The notes under the pieces were generated by a model. It made no database searches. It saw only the letters and a list, made by a program, of their open reading frames with translations, and was not told the DNA's origin. This document shows positions 11,445 to 25,210 of a DNA stretch of 64,000 bases, one piece after another. The stretch's first letter is position 1. Each line of letters opens with the position of its first letter. This DNA is from Sacculina carcini (taxonomy: Eukaryota; Arthropoda; Thecostraca; Sacculinidae), in contig OU696597.1 in NCBI GenBank assembly GCA_916048095.2, positions 2,615,042-2,679,041 on the forward strand, written 5' to 3'. The translations under genes and the position numbers were made by a program.

Positions 11445-13746
11445 GCAAAAAATATTAACAAGGTCTAATATAAGCGTGTTCACATGGGCCCGAATGAAAA
11501 CCTATGAACTCCACTGCATAAAACTGCGAATTTCATGTGCCAGCATAGTGCTACATCAGCAAATACAGCATTTAAAATTATTTTACGCTCCCAAGAGTCA
11601 TAAACAACTATCTGAAATCATTTCCATGCGAAAAAAATATAACATTAGAAATAGGGTATTTTTGTGTACCAGAAGGTGCCAACGTTCCCATTTTGGGAAC
11701 ATATATTTCAAATGATTTTTTGAGTCATTTTGAATTGGGCTACGTTAGAATTATTTTTTTAATGTAGACCTTCATTTGTCTTTTTTATGGACTAGAAAAA
11801 TCTACTTAATGCTAATGCCAGATTGTATAGAATATAACAAAAACCACTAATTTGCAGAGGTGTTGATTTTCGCCTATATTAAACTTAATACAATTTTTTA
11901 ACTTAACAAATATTTTAACAAATATTTTACACAGAAAAAATCTACAGGACTTGAGCTTTCTAATGATGTGTTCAATTATACTGTAGATATTATACTGCTT
12001 TCTCGTCAAATACAATCGTAAATTTTTTTTGCATTGTGACTGCAGCATAGTCAGGCTTTGAGTTATACTCCTCTACTTCATGTTCCCAAAATGGGAACGT
12101 TAGTAACTAAAGGGTTAAATCCCATTATCATTAGCTTGTAATCACACAGGTGGCGCCACCATCACGCGATGAAGTACAATCTATAATTTCTATTCTCTCT
12201 GTTTTAAAGCCGTTCTGCATAAAACATGTAATTGATAAGTCGCAGTGAGAGGAAACGAGGTATTTACTTAATGAAAAAACCAATTAGTAATAAAACAATC
12301 GTTCACGACACTCAACACTCAAACACAACACTCAAACACAACACTCACTCAACACGCTCACACTTCTCGTCCTAACACTTCTTTTGTGAACTTCTCCTGC
12401 ACTTGTATCCCGGAGTGCATTGCTCGAGGTGATGGGGTCGCAAGCGATTCTAGCCTGCTTCTTTATGAATTGCGCGAATTCGGCGAAGCTAGGATAGAAA
12501 AAGCCAGGTTTCTGTTGCCCACTGTCCCATACGCAGCGTCTACGGCGTGCTCCAGCCTTTCCCGCTGATCGTCCACCATGGACGCCCACTTGGCAGAAAG
12601 GTGTGGCGGTAACTTCAGCAGATGCTGGTTTTCGCGGGGATCGTCCAGAGTTTTCAATCCTGGAAGTAGCGTAGACGCCTGCACACAATTCCACCGAAGA
12701 AAGGAGGACTGATTTCAGTCGACTCCACAGCGGTGACATACCAAGACTTGTCGGTTTGTTTGTATGGCCGCTTGTCTGGCCTGACGTTTGGTTCGACGTC
12801 TGGCCGCCATTCTCGCCTCCAATCTGATCCTCCTGGCCTAAAAACAGATGTTTTTTCCACAAAATATTTACAAGTTAGTTACACTGACATACTATTTGTA
12901 TATTACAAACTTAGTGTGGTGATTGTCGCTAGTAGATCTGCGTGCGTCTCGTAGCTTCGTGGGCATATTATTTTAATAACTTACTCACTTATGTATACTT
13001 AAGTATACTCACTTATGTTATACCCCTATTAAATTTTTGTAGCGTCAAATGTCGAAAGGAAAACGACAATGTATTTATCGACGCACAGATCAATTAAAAG
13101 ACGGGCGCGTGTGGAACAGCGATGTCCCACACGCGCCTACAAGACCACAATCCACTACGCACACCAAGAGACAATCCTCGACTCCTCCCCGTTAGCGCAT
13201 AATGATGTTTTGTGGGCCGCTGGTGGCGGTGTGCGCTGGCGGTGGTCAGTGGGAGCCGGTTGTTACTTAATGAAAACAACCAATTAGTAATAAAACAATC
13301 GTTCACGACAAAATGGAATTTCAAAATGGATAAAATGGAATTTCAAGTCAAACGCTTAATTAGGCTGATTAGACGAACAACACGAATTGCCCTCCAGTTT
13401 TTCTGTAAGTTTTTGTTGACTTGTGTTTTTAGAAACGCATAATAGTCATCTCTTGTGATTCCTATATTAACGGGCCGATGCGATAGCGCATTTTTAGCTA
13501 GTTGGTCAGCCATTTCATTACCTTTGATACCTGCGTGTCCCGGTACCCACAGTATCATATCTTCACTTTCTGCTGTTAGACTGCTGGCTATTTTGTGTAT
13601 TGTGGCTATATGTGGATTATTTACTTCTCATGAGCGTATATAGGAAGTTCACGAGTGTTTATGAGGTAGATGAACAATATTTTAGCCCCGATGATTTTAT
13701 TTATTACATGAATAGATTCAAAGGGTCTCAATGGAAATTATTTAAC
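11445..13746. repeat. Array unit 6 (with 13-bp internal duplication)
   Basis: Gag fragment at 12332-12862 (-), RNase H fragment from 13343 (-). It is 2302 bp long because a 13-bp 'actcaaacacaac' step near 12325 is duplicated; one extra T and one missing A cancel out. Confidence 0.95.
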
Positions 13747-16034
13747 GCAAAAAATATTAACAAGGTCTAATATAAGCGTGTTCACATGGGCCCGAATGAA
13801 AACCTATGAACTCCACTGCATAAAACTGCGAATTTCATGTGCCAGCATAGTGCTACATCAGCAAATACAGCATTTAAAATTATTTTACGCTCCCAAGAGT
13901 CATAAACAACTATCTGAAATCATTTCCATGCGAAAAAAATATAACATTGGAAATAGGGTATTTTTGTGTACCAGAAGGTGCCAACGTTCCCATTTTGGGA
14001 ACATATATTTCAAATGATTTTTTGAGTCATTTTGAATTGGGCTACGTTAGAATTATTTTTTTAATGTAGACCTTCATTTGTCTTTTTTATGGACTAGAAA
14101 AATCTACTTAATGCTAATGCCAGATTGTATAGAATATAACAAAAACCACTAATTTGCAGAGGTGTTGATTTTCGCCTATATTAAACTTAATACAATTTTT
14201 TAACTTAACAAATATTTGAACAAATATTTTACACAGAAAAAATCTACAGGACTTGAGCTTTCTAATGATGTGTTCAATTATACTGTAGATATTATACTGC
14301 TTTCTCGTCAAATACAATCGTAAATTTTTTTGCATTGTGACTGCAGCATAGTCAGGCTTTGAGTTATACTCCTCTACTTCATGTTCCCAAAATGGGAACG
14401 TTAGTAACTAAAGGGTTAAATCCCATTATCATTAGCTTGTAATCACACAGGTGGCGCCACCATCACGCGATGAAGTACAATCTATAATTTCTAGTCTCTC
14501 TGTTTTAAAGCCGTTCTGCATAAAACATGTAATTGATAAGTCGCAGTGAGAGGAAACGAGGTATTTACTTAATGAAAAAACCAATTAGTAATAAAACAAT
14601 CGTTCACGACACTCAACACTCAAACACAACACTCACTCAACACGCTCACACTTCTCGTCCTAACACTTCTTTTGTGAACTTCTCCTGCACTTGTATCCCG
14701 GAGTGCATTGCTCGAGGTGATGGGGTCGCAAGCGATTCTAGCCTGCTTCTTTATGAATTGCGCGAATTCGGCGAAGCTAGGATAGAAAAAGCCAGGTTTC
14801 TGTTGCCCACTGTCCCATACGCAGCGTCTACGGCGTGCTCCAGCCTTTCCCGCTGATCGTCCACCATGGACGCCCACTTGGCAGAAAGGTGTGGCGGTAA
14901 CTTCAGCAGATGCTGGTTTTCGCGGGGATCGTCCAGAGTTTTCAATCCTGGAAGTAGCGTAGACGCCTGCACACAATTCCACCGAAGAAAGGAGGACTGA
15001 TTTCAGTCGACTCCACAGCGGTGACATACCAAGACTTGTCGGTTTGTTTGTATGGCCGCTTGTCTGGCCTGACGTTTGGTTCGACGTCTGGCCGCCATTC
15101 TCGCCTCCAATCTGATCCTCCTGGCCTAAAAACAGATGTTTTTTCCACAAAATATTTACAAGTTAGTTACACTGACATACTATTTGTATATTACAAACTT
15201 AGTGTGGTGATTGTCGCTAGTAGATCTGCGTGCGTCTCGTAGCTTCGTGGGCATATTATTTTAATAACTTACTCACTTATGTATACTTAAGTATACTCAC
15301 TTATGTTATACCCCTATTAAATTTTTGTAGCGTCAAATGTCGAAAGGAAAACGACAATGTATTTATCGACGCACAGATCAATTAAAAGACGGGCGCGTGT
15401 GGAACAGCGATGTCCCACACGCGCCTACAAGACCACAATCCACTACGCACACCAAGAGACAATCCTCGACTCCTCCCCGTTAGCGCATAATGATGTTTTG
15501 TGGGCCGCTGGTGGCGGTGTGCGCTGGCGGTGGTCAGTGGGAGCCGGTTGTTACTTAATGAAAACAACCAATTAGTAATAAAACAATCGTTCACGACAAA
15601 ATGGAATTTCAAAATGGATAAAATGGAATTTCAAGTCAAACGCTTAATTAGGCTGATTAGACGAACAACACGAATTGCCCTCCAGTTTTTCTGTAAGTTT
15701 TTGTTGACTTGTGTTTTTAGAAACGCATAATAGTCATCTCTTGTGATTCCTATATTAACGGGCCGATGCGATAGCGCATTTTTAGCTAGTTGGTCAGCCA
15801 TTTCATTACCTTTGATACCTGCGTGTCCCGGTACCCACAGTATCATATCTTCACTTTCTGCTGTTAGACTGCTGGCTATTTTGTGTATTGTGGCTATATG
15901 TGGATTATTAACTTCTCATGAGCGTATATAGGAAGTTCACGAGTGTTTATGAGGTAGATGAACAATATTTTAGCCCCGATGATTTTATTTATTACATGAA
16001 TAAATTCAAAGGGTCTCAATGGAAATTATTTAAC
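13747..16034. repeat. Array unit 7
   Basis: Gag fragment at 14620-15150 (-), RNase H fragment from 15631 (-). It has the same length and the same A-run deletion as unit 4, and a private 'ctagtctctc' near 14491. Confidence 0.95.
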
Positions 16035-18323
16035 GCAAAAAATATTAACAAGGTCTAATATAAGCGTGTTCACATGGGCCCGAATGAAAACCTATGAACT
16101 CCACTGCATAAAACTGCGAATTTCATGTGCCAGCATAGTGCTACATCAGCAAATACAGCATTTAAAATTATTTTACGCTCCCAAGAGTCATAAACAACTA
16201 TCTGAAATCATTTCCATGCGAAAAAAATATAACATTGGAAATAGGGTATTTTTGTGTACCAGAAGGTGCCAACGTTCCCATTTTGGGAATATATATTTCA
16301 AATGATTTTTTGAGTCATTTTGAATTGGGCTACGTTAGAATTATTTTTTTAATGTAGACCTTCATTTGTCTTTTTTATGGACTAGAAAAATCTACTTAAT
16401 GCTAATGCCAGATTGTATAGAATATAACAAAAACCACTAATTTGCAGAGGTGTTGATTTTCGCCTATATTAAACTTAATACAATTTTTTAACTTAACAAA
16501 TATTTGAACAAATATTTTACACAGAAAAAATCTACAGGACTTGAGCTTTCTAATGATGTGTTCAATTATACTGTAGATATTATACTGCTTTCTCGTCAAA
16601 TACAATCGTAAATTTTTTTGCATTGTGACTGCAGCATAGTCAGGCTTTGAGTTATACTCCTCTACTTCATGTTCCCAAAATGGGAACGTTAGTAACTAAA
16701 GGGTTAAATACCATTATCATTAGCTTGTAATCACACAGGTGGCGCCACCATCACGCGATGAAGTACAATCTATAATTTCTATTCTCTCTGTTTTAAAGCC
16801 GTTCTGCATAAAACATGTAATTGATAAGTCGCAGTGAGAGGAAACGAGGTATTTACTTAATGAAAAAAACCAATTAGTAATAAAACAATCGTTCACGACA
16901 CTCAACACTCAAACACAACACTCACTCAACACGCTCACACTTCTCGTCCTAACACTTCTTTTGTGAACTTCTCCTGCACTTGTATCCCGGAGTGCATTGC
17001 TCGAGGTGATGGGGTCGCAAGCGATTCTAGCCTGCTTCTTTATGAATTGCGCGAATTCGGCGAAGCTAGGATAGAAAAAGCCAGGTTTCTGTTGCCCACT
17101 GTCCCATACGCAGCGTCTACGGCGTGCTCCAGCCTTTCCCGCTGATCGTCCACCATGGACGCCCACTTGGCAGAAAGGTGTGGCGGTAACTTCAGCAGAT
17201 GCTGGTTTTCGCGGGGATCGTCCAGAGTTTTCAATCCTGGAAGTAGCGTAGACGCCTGCACACAATTCCACCGAAGAAAGGAGGACTGATTTCAGTCGAC
17301 TCCACAGCGGTGACATACCAAGACTTGTCGGTTTGTTTGTATGGCCGCTTGTCTGGCCTGACGTTTGGTTCGACGTCTGGCCGCCATTCTCGCCTCCAAT
17401 CTGATCCTCCTGGCCTAAAAACAGATGTTTTTTCCACAAAATATTTACAAGTTAGTTACACTGACATACTATTTGTATATTACAAACTTAGTGTGGTGAT
17501 TGTCGCTAGTAGATCTGCGTGCGTCTCGTAGCTTCGTGGGCATATTATTTTAATAACTTACTCACTTATGTATACTTAAGTATACTCACTTATGTTATAC
17601 CCCTATTAAATTTTTGTAGCGTCAAATGTCGAAAGGAAAACGACAATGTATTTATCGACGCACAGATCAATTAAAAGACGGGCGCGTGTGGAACAGCGAT
17701 GTCCCACACGCGCCTACAAGACCACAATCCACTACGCACACCAAGAGACAATCCTCGACTCCTCCCCGTTAGCGCATAATGATGTTTTGTGGGCCGCTGG
17801 TGGCGGTGTGCGCTGGCGGTGGTCAGTGGGAGCCGGTTGTTACTTAATGAAAACAACCAATTAGTAATAAAACAATCGTTCACGACAAAATGGAATTTCA
17901 AAATGGATAAAATGGAATTTCAAGTCAAACGCTTAATTAGGCTGATTAGACGAACAACACGAATTGCCCTCCAGTTTTTCTGTAAGTTTTTGTTGACTTG
18001 TGTTTTTAGAAACGCATAATAGTCATCTCTTGTGATTCCTATATTAACGGGCCGATGCGATAGCGCATTTTTAGCTAGTTGGTCAGCCATTTCATTACCT
18101 TTGATACCTGCGTGTCCCGGTACCCACAGTATCATATCTTCACTTTCTGCTGTTAGACTGCTGGCTATTTTGTGTATTGTGGCTATATGTGGATTATTAA
18201 CTTCTCATGAGCGTATATAGGAAGTTCACGAGTGTTTATGAGGTAGATGAACAATATTTTAGCCCCGATGATTTTATTTATTACATGAATAAATTCAAAG
18301 GGTCTCAATGGAAATTATTTAAC
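16035..18323. repeat. Array unit 8
   Basis: Gag fragment at 16909-17439 (-), RNase H fragment from 17920 (-). It shares 'gggaatatat' and 'aaataccattatc' with units 5 and 9. Confidence 0.95.
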
Positions 18324-20612
18324 GCAAAAAATATTAACAAGGTCTAATATAAGCGTGTTCACATGGGCCCGAATGAAAACCTATGAACTCCACTGCATAA
18401 AACTGCGAATTTCATGTGCCAGCATAGTGCTACATCAGCAAATACAGCATTTAAAATTATTTTACGCTCCCAAGAGTCATAAACAACTATCTGAAATCAT
18501 TTCCATGCGAAAAAAATATAACATTGGAAATAGGGTATTTTTGTGTACCAGAAGGTGCCAACGTTCCCATTTTGGGAATATATATTTCAAATGATTTTTT
18601 GAGTCATTTTGAATTGGGCTACGTTAGAATTATTTTTTTAATGTAGACCTTCATTTGTCTTTTTTATGGACTAGAAAAATCTACTTAATGCTAATGCCAG
18701 ATTGTATAGAATATAACAAAAACCACTAATTTGCAGAGGTGTTGATTTTCGCCTATATTAAACTTAATACAATTTTTTAACTTAACAAATATTTGAACAA
18801 ATATTTTACACAGAAAAAATCTACAGGACTTGAGCTTTCTAATGATGTGTTCAATTATACTGTAGATATTATACTGCTTTCTCGTCAAATACAATCGTAA
18901 ATTTTTTTGCATTGTGACTGCAGCATAGTCAGGCTTTGAGTTATACTCCTCTACTTCATGTTCCCAAAATGGGAACGTTAGTAACTAAAGGGTTAAATAC
19001 CATTATCATTAGCTTGTAATCACACAGGTGGCGCCACCATCACGCGATGAAGTACAATCTATAATTTCTATTCTCTCTGTTTTAAAGCCGTTCTGCATAA
19101 AACATGTAATTGATAAGTCGCAGTGAGAGGAAACGAGGTATTTACTTAATGAAAAAAACCAATTAGTAATAAAACAATCGTTCACGACACTCAACACTCA
19201 AACACAACACTCACTCAACACGCTCACACTTCTCGTCCTAACACTTCTTTTGTGAACTTCTCCTGCACTTGTATCCCGGAGTGCATTGCTCGAGGTGATG
19301 GGGTCGCAAGCGATTCTAGCCTGCTTCTTTATGAATTGCGCGAATTCGGCGAAGCTAGGATAGAAAAAGCCAGGTTTCTGTTGCCCACTGTCCCATACGC
19401 AGCGTCTACGGCGTGCTCCAGCCTTTCCCGCTGATCGTCCACCATGGACGCCCACTTGGCAGAAAGGTGTGGCGGTAACTTCAGCAGATGCTGGTTTTCG
19501 CGGGGATCGTCCAGAGTTTTCAATCCTGGAAGTAGCGTAGACGCCTGCACACAATTCCACCGAAGAAAGGAGGACTGATTTCAGTCGACTCCACAGCGGT
19601 GACATACCAAGACTTGTCGGTTTGTTTGTATGGCCGCTTGTCTGGCCTGACGTTTGGTTCGACGTCTGGCCGCCATTCTCGCCTCCAATCTGATCCTCCT
19701 GGCCTAAAAACAGATGTTTTTTCCACAAAATATTTACAAGTTAGTTACACTGACATACTATTTGTATATTACAAACTTAGTGTGGTGATTGTCGCTAGTA
19801 GATCTGCGTGCGTCTCGTAGCTTCGTGGGCATATTATTTTAATAACTTACTCACTTATGTATACTTAAGTATACTCACTTATGTTATACCCCTATTAAAT
19901 TTTTGTAGCGTCAAATGTCGAAAGGAAAACGACAATGTATTTATCGACGCACAGATCAATTAAAAGACGGGCGCGTGTGGAACAGCGATGTCCCACACGC
20001 GCCTACAAGACCACAATCCACTACGCACACCAAGAGACAATCCTCGACTCCTCTCCTTTAGCGCATAATGATGTTTTGTGGGCCGCTGGTGGCGGTGTGC
20101 GCTGGCGGTGGTCAGTGGGAGCCGGTTGTTACTTAATGAAAACAACCAATTAGTAATAAAACAATCGTTCACGACAAAATGGAATTTCAAAATGGATAAA
20201 ATGGAATTTCAAGTCAAACGCTTAATTAGGCTGATTAGACGAACAACACGAATTGCCCTCCAGTTTTTCTGTAAGTTTTTGTTGACTTGTGTTTTTAGAA
20301 ACGCATAATAGTCATCTCTTGTGATTCCTATATTAACGGGCCGATGCGATAGCGCATTTTTAGCTAGTTGGTCAGCCATTTCATTACCTTTGATACCTGC
20401 GTGTCCCGGTACCCACAGTATCATATCTTCACTTTCTGCTGTTAGACTGCTGGCTATTTTGTGTATTGTGGCTATATGTGGATTATTAACTTCTCATGAG
20501 CGTATATAGGAAGTTCACGAGTGTTTATGAGGTAGATGAACAATATTTTAGCCCCGATGATTTTATTTATTACATGAATAGATTCAAAGGGTCTCAATGG
20601 AAATTATTTAAC
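18324..20612. repeat. Array unit 9
   Basis: Gag fragment at 19198-19728 (-), RNase H fragment from 20209 (-). 'ctcctctccttta' near 20050 replaces 'ctcctccccgtta'; the only other copy with this variant is the partial unit 11. Confidence 0.95.
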
Positions 20613-22901
20613 GCAAAAAATATTAACAAGGTCTAATATAAGCGTGTTCACATGGGCCCGAATGAAAACCTATGAACTCCACTGCATAAAACTGCGAATT
20701 TCATGTGCCAGCATAGTGCTACATCAGCAAATACAGCATTTAAAATTATTTTACGCTCCCAAGAGTCATAAACAACTATCTGAAATCATTTCCATGCGAA
20801 AAAAATATAACATTGGAAATAGGGTATTTTTGTGTACCAGAAGGTGCCAACGTTCCCATTTTGGGAACATATATTTCAAATGATTTTTTGAGTCATTTTG
20901 AATTGGGCTACGTTAGAATTATTTTTTTAATGTAGACCTTCATTTGTCTTTTTTATGGACTAGAAAAATCTACTTAATGCTAATGCCAGATTGTATAGAA
21001 TATAACAAAAACCACTAATTTGCAGAGGTGTTGATTTTCGCCTATATTAAACTTAATACAATTTTTTAACTTAACAAATATTTGAACAAATATTTTACAC
21101 AGAAAAAATCTACAGGACTTGAGCTTTCTAATGATGTGTTCAATTATACTGTAGATATTATACTGCTTTCTCGTCAAATACAATCGTAAATTTTTTTGCA
21201 TTGTGACTGCAGCATAGTCAGGCTTTGAGTTATACTCCTCTACTTCATGTTCCCAAAATGGGAACGTTAGTAACTAAAGGGTTAAATCCCATTACCATTA
21301 GCTTGTAATCACACAGGTGGCGCCACCATCACGCGATGAAGTACAATCTATAATTTCTATTCTCTCTGTTTTAAAGCCGTTCTGCATAAAACATGTAATT
21401 GATAAGTCGCAGTGAGAGGAAACGAGGTATTTACTTAATGAAAAAAACCAATTAGTAATAAAACAATCGTTCACGACACTCAACACTCAAACACAACACT
21501 CACTCAACACGCTCACACTTCTCGTCCTAACACTTCTTTTGTGAACTTCTCCTGCACTTGTATCCCGGAGTGCATTGCTCGAGGTGATGGGGTCGCAAGC
21601 GATTCTAGCCTGCTTCTTTATGAATTGCGCGAATTCGGCGAAGCTAGGATAGAAAAAGCCAGGTTTCTGTTGCCCACTGTCCCATACGCAGCGTCTACGG
21701 CGTGCTCCAGCCTTTCCCGCTGATCGTCCACCATGGACGCCCACTTGGCAGAAAGGTGTGGCGGTAACTTCAGCAGATGCTGGTTTTCGCGGGGATCGTC
21801 CAGAGTTTTCAATCCTGGAAGTAGCGTAGACGCCTGCACACAATTCCACCGAAGAAAGGAGGACTGATTTCAGTCGACTCCACAGCGGTGACATACCAAG
21901 ACTTGTCGGTTTGTTTGTATGGCCGCTTGTCTGGCCTGACGTTTGGTTCGACGTCTGGCCGCCATTCTCGCCTCCAATCTGATCCTCCTGGCCTAAAAAC
22001 AGATGTTTTTTCCACAAAATATTTACAAGTTAGTTACACTGACATACTATTTGTATATTACAAACTTAGTGTGGTGATTGTCGCTAGTAGATCTGCGTGC
22101 GTCTCGTAGCTTCGTGGGCATATTATTTTAATAACTTACTCACTTATGTATACTTAAGTATACTCACTTATGTTATACCCCTATTAAATTTTTGTAGCGT
22201 CAAATGTCGAAAGGAAAACGACAATGTATTTATCGACGCACAGATCAATTAAAAGACGGGCGCGTGTGGAACAGCGATGTCCCACACGCGCCTACAAGAC
22301 CACAATCCACTACACACACCAAGAGACAATCCTCGACTCCTCCCCGTTAGCGCATAATGATGTTTTGTGGGCCGCTGGTGGCGGTGTGCGCTGGCGGTGG
22401 TCAGTGGGAGCCGGTTGTTACTTAATGAAAACAACCAATTAGTAATAAAACAATCGTTCACGACAAAATGGAATTTCAAAATGGATAAAATGGAATTTCA
22501 AGTCAAACGCTTAATTAGGCTGATTAGACGAACAACACGAATTGCCCTCCAGTTTTTCTGTAAGTTTTTGTTGACTTGTGTTTTTAGAAACGCATAATAG
22601 TCATCTCTTGTGATTCCTATATTAACGGGCCGATGCGATAGCGCATTTTTAGCTAGTTGGTCAGCCATTTCATTACCTTTGATACCTGCGTGTCCCGGTA
22701 CCCACAGTATCATATCTTCACTTTCTGCTGTTAGACTGCTGGCTATTTTGTGTATTGTGGCTATATGTGGATTATTAACTTCTCATGAGCGTATATAGGA
22801 AGTTCACGAGTGTTTATGAGGTAGATGAACAATATTTTAGCCCCGATGATTTTATTTATTACATGAATAAATTCAAAGGGTCTCAATGGAAATTATTTAA
22901 C
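20613..22901. repeat. Array unit 10
   Basis: Gag fragment at 21487-22017 (-), RNase H fragment from 22498 (-). It has 'cccattacc' and 'tacacacacc' like unit 1. Confidence 0.95.
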
Positions 22902-24643
22902 GCAAAAAATATTAACAAGGTCTAATATAAGCGTGTTCACATGGGCCCGAATGAAAACCTATGAACTCCACTGCATAAAACTGCGAATTTCATGTGCCAG
23001 CATAGTGCTACATCAGCAAATACAGCATTTAAAATTATTTTACGCTCCCAAGAGTCATAAACAACTATCTGAAATCATTTCCATGCGAAAAAAATATAAC
23101 ATTGGAAATAGGGTATTTTTGTGTACCAGAAGGTGCCAACGTTCCCATTTTGGGAACATATATTTCAAATGATTTTTTGAGTCATTTTGAATTGGGCTAC
23201 GTTAGAATTATTTTTTTAATGTAGACCTTCATTTGTCTTTTTTATGGACTAGAAAAATCTACTTAATGCTAATGCCAGATTGTATAGAATATAACAAAAA
23301 CCACTAATTTGCAGAGGTGTTGATTTTCGCCTATATTAAACTTAATACAATTTTTTAACTTAACAAATATTTGAACAAATATTTTACACAGAAAAAATCT
23401 ACAGGACTTGAGCTTTCTAATGATGTGTTCAATTATACTGTAGATATTATACTGCTTTCTCGTCAAATACAATCGTAAATTTTTTTGCATTGTGACTGCA
23501 GCATAGTCAGGCTTTGAGTTATACTCCTCTACTTCATGTTCCCAAAATGGGAACGTTAGTAACTAAAGGGTTAAATCCCATTATCATTAGCTTGTAATCA
23601 CACAGGTGGCGCCACCATCACGCGATGAAGTACAATCTATAATTTCTATTCTCTCTGTTTTAAAGCCGTTCTGCATAAAACATGTAATTGATAAGTCGCA
23701 GTGAGAGGAAACGAGGTATTTACTTAATGAAAAAAACCAATTAGTAATAAAACAATCGTTCACGACACTCAACACTCAAACACAACACTCACTCAACACG
23801 CTCACACTTCTCGTCCTAACACTTCTTTTGTGAACTTCTCCTGCACTTGTATCCCGGAGTGCATTGCTCGAGGTGATGGGGTCGCAAGCGATTCTAGCCT
23901 GCTTCTTTATGAATTGCGCGAATTCGGCGAAGCTAGGATAGAAAAAGCCAGGGGTCTGTTGCCCACTGTCCCATACGCTGCGTCTACGGCGTGCTCCAGC
24001 CTCTCCCGCTGATCGTCCACCATGGACGCCCACTTGGCAGAAAGGTGTGGCGGTAACTTCAGCAGATGCTGGTTCTCGCGGGGATCGTCCAGAGTTTTCA
24101 ATCCTGGAAGTAGCGTAGACGCCTGCACACAATTCCACCGAAGAAAGGAGGACTGATTTCAGTCGACTCCACAGCGGTGACATACCAAGACTTGTCGGTT
24201 TGTTTGTATGGCCGCTTGTCTGGCCTGGCGTTTGGTCCGACGTCTGGCCGCCATTCTCGCCTCCAATCTGATCCTCCTGGCCTAAAAACAGATGTTTTTT
24301 CCACAAAATATTTACAAGTTAGTTACACTGACATACTATTTGTATATTACAAACTTAGTGTGGTGATTGTCGCTAGTAGATCTGCGTGCGTCTCGTAGCT
24401 TCGTGGGCATATTATTTTAATAACTTACTCACTTATGTATACTTAAGTATACTCACTTATGTTATACCCCTATTAAATTTTTGTAGCGTCAAATGTCGAA
24501 AGGAAAACGACAATGTATTTATCGACGCACAGATCAATTAAAAGACGGGCGCGTGTGGAACAGCGATGTCCCACACGCGCCTACAAGACCACAATCCACT
24601 ACGCACACCAAGAGACAATCCTCGACTCCTCTCCTTTAGCGCA
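22902..24643. repeat. Array unit 11, truncated and most diverged
   Basis: It matches the other units to about base 1742 of the unit and then changes at 'tttagcgcat'. It lacks the RNase H part. Its gag fragment (23776-24306, -) has more substitutions than any other copy, as expected for an edge copy that escapes homogenisation. Confidence 0.93.
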
Positions 24644-24652
24644 TTATATAGT

Positions 24653-24679
24653 CAAGCTATGTTCGAAGAACATAGCTTG
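24653..24679. repeat. Perfect 12-bp inverted repeat with 3-nt loop at array edge
   Basis: CAAGCTATGTTC, GAA, GAACATAGCTTG lies within 10 bases of the point where the tandem array ends. It may mark the end of the element into which the array grew, or a rearrangement hotspot. Confidence 0.85.
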
Positions 24680-24897
24680 GTGCATTGTCAACGTGGGTTT
24701 TAACTTAACTCACATACACAGACTCACCCGCACATACACCGACATATACACTCATAATGCAGCTTGTGGTGTGTCCGATTCATGGCTGGCCGCGCGTCTG
24801 GCGACAGCTCCGGTCCTCGTGGCCTAAAAACAGATGTTTTTTCCACAAAACAGTTACAAGTTTTTGCCAAAAAATATCTACCATTAAACATCGACCA
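24680..24897. repeat. Diverged scrap of the array unit outside the array
   Basis: At 24,823-24,851 the words GCCTAAAAACAGATG and TTTTTTCCACAAAA reappear, as in the gag 5' region of each unit, but the bases around them are different. It is an older, unhomogenised relative of the BEL/Pao leader. Confidence 0.6.
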
Positions 24898-25210
24898 TTA
24901 AGAAGTCGGAGAGGAGCAACAGGCGCTGCTGGTCTTTCGAAAGGCACCCATCCAACAACATTTTGGATTATAATATGGGCTCAACAGGCCGGCATATACG
25001 GTAGATTTAACTGGAGATAATGAAAAAATGAACTCACGTGCATGCTGGTTGTCTGCACCTGCTCCCAGGTTGAGGGTCCACGAGAAAAACCTTTTGTTTT
25101 GACAATGTAAACAAACTTTTCCGACAATCTGATTGAGGCGAATCTTGCTGCAGTCGACCTTCAGATCCTTCTTGTACCGGGGAGAAGCGGTTTTTAAAAC
25201 ATTGTACACG

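Larger units (their letters stand above)
1..24643. repeat. Tandem array of a 2.29-kb chimeric unit (10 full copies plus one partial)
   Basis: The same sequence restarts at 1, 2290, 4579, 6868, 9156, 11445, 13747, 16035, 18324, 20613 and 22902, giving unit lengths of 2289, 2289, 2289, 2288, 2289, 2302, 2288, 2289, 2289 and 2289. Copies differ by only a few substitutions and small indels. The first base of the window is already inside the array, so it continues to the left. The last unit stops matching near 24,643. The unit is a patchwork of transposon pieces (piggyBac-like end, BEL/Pao gag, LINE RNase H) and has no complete gene. This is satellite-like amplification of a composite transposon scrap; several open frames persist in every copy because the copies are homogenised, not because they are shown to be functional. 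Confidence 0.97.
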
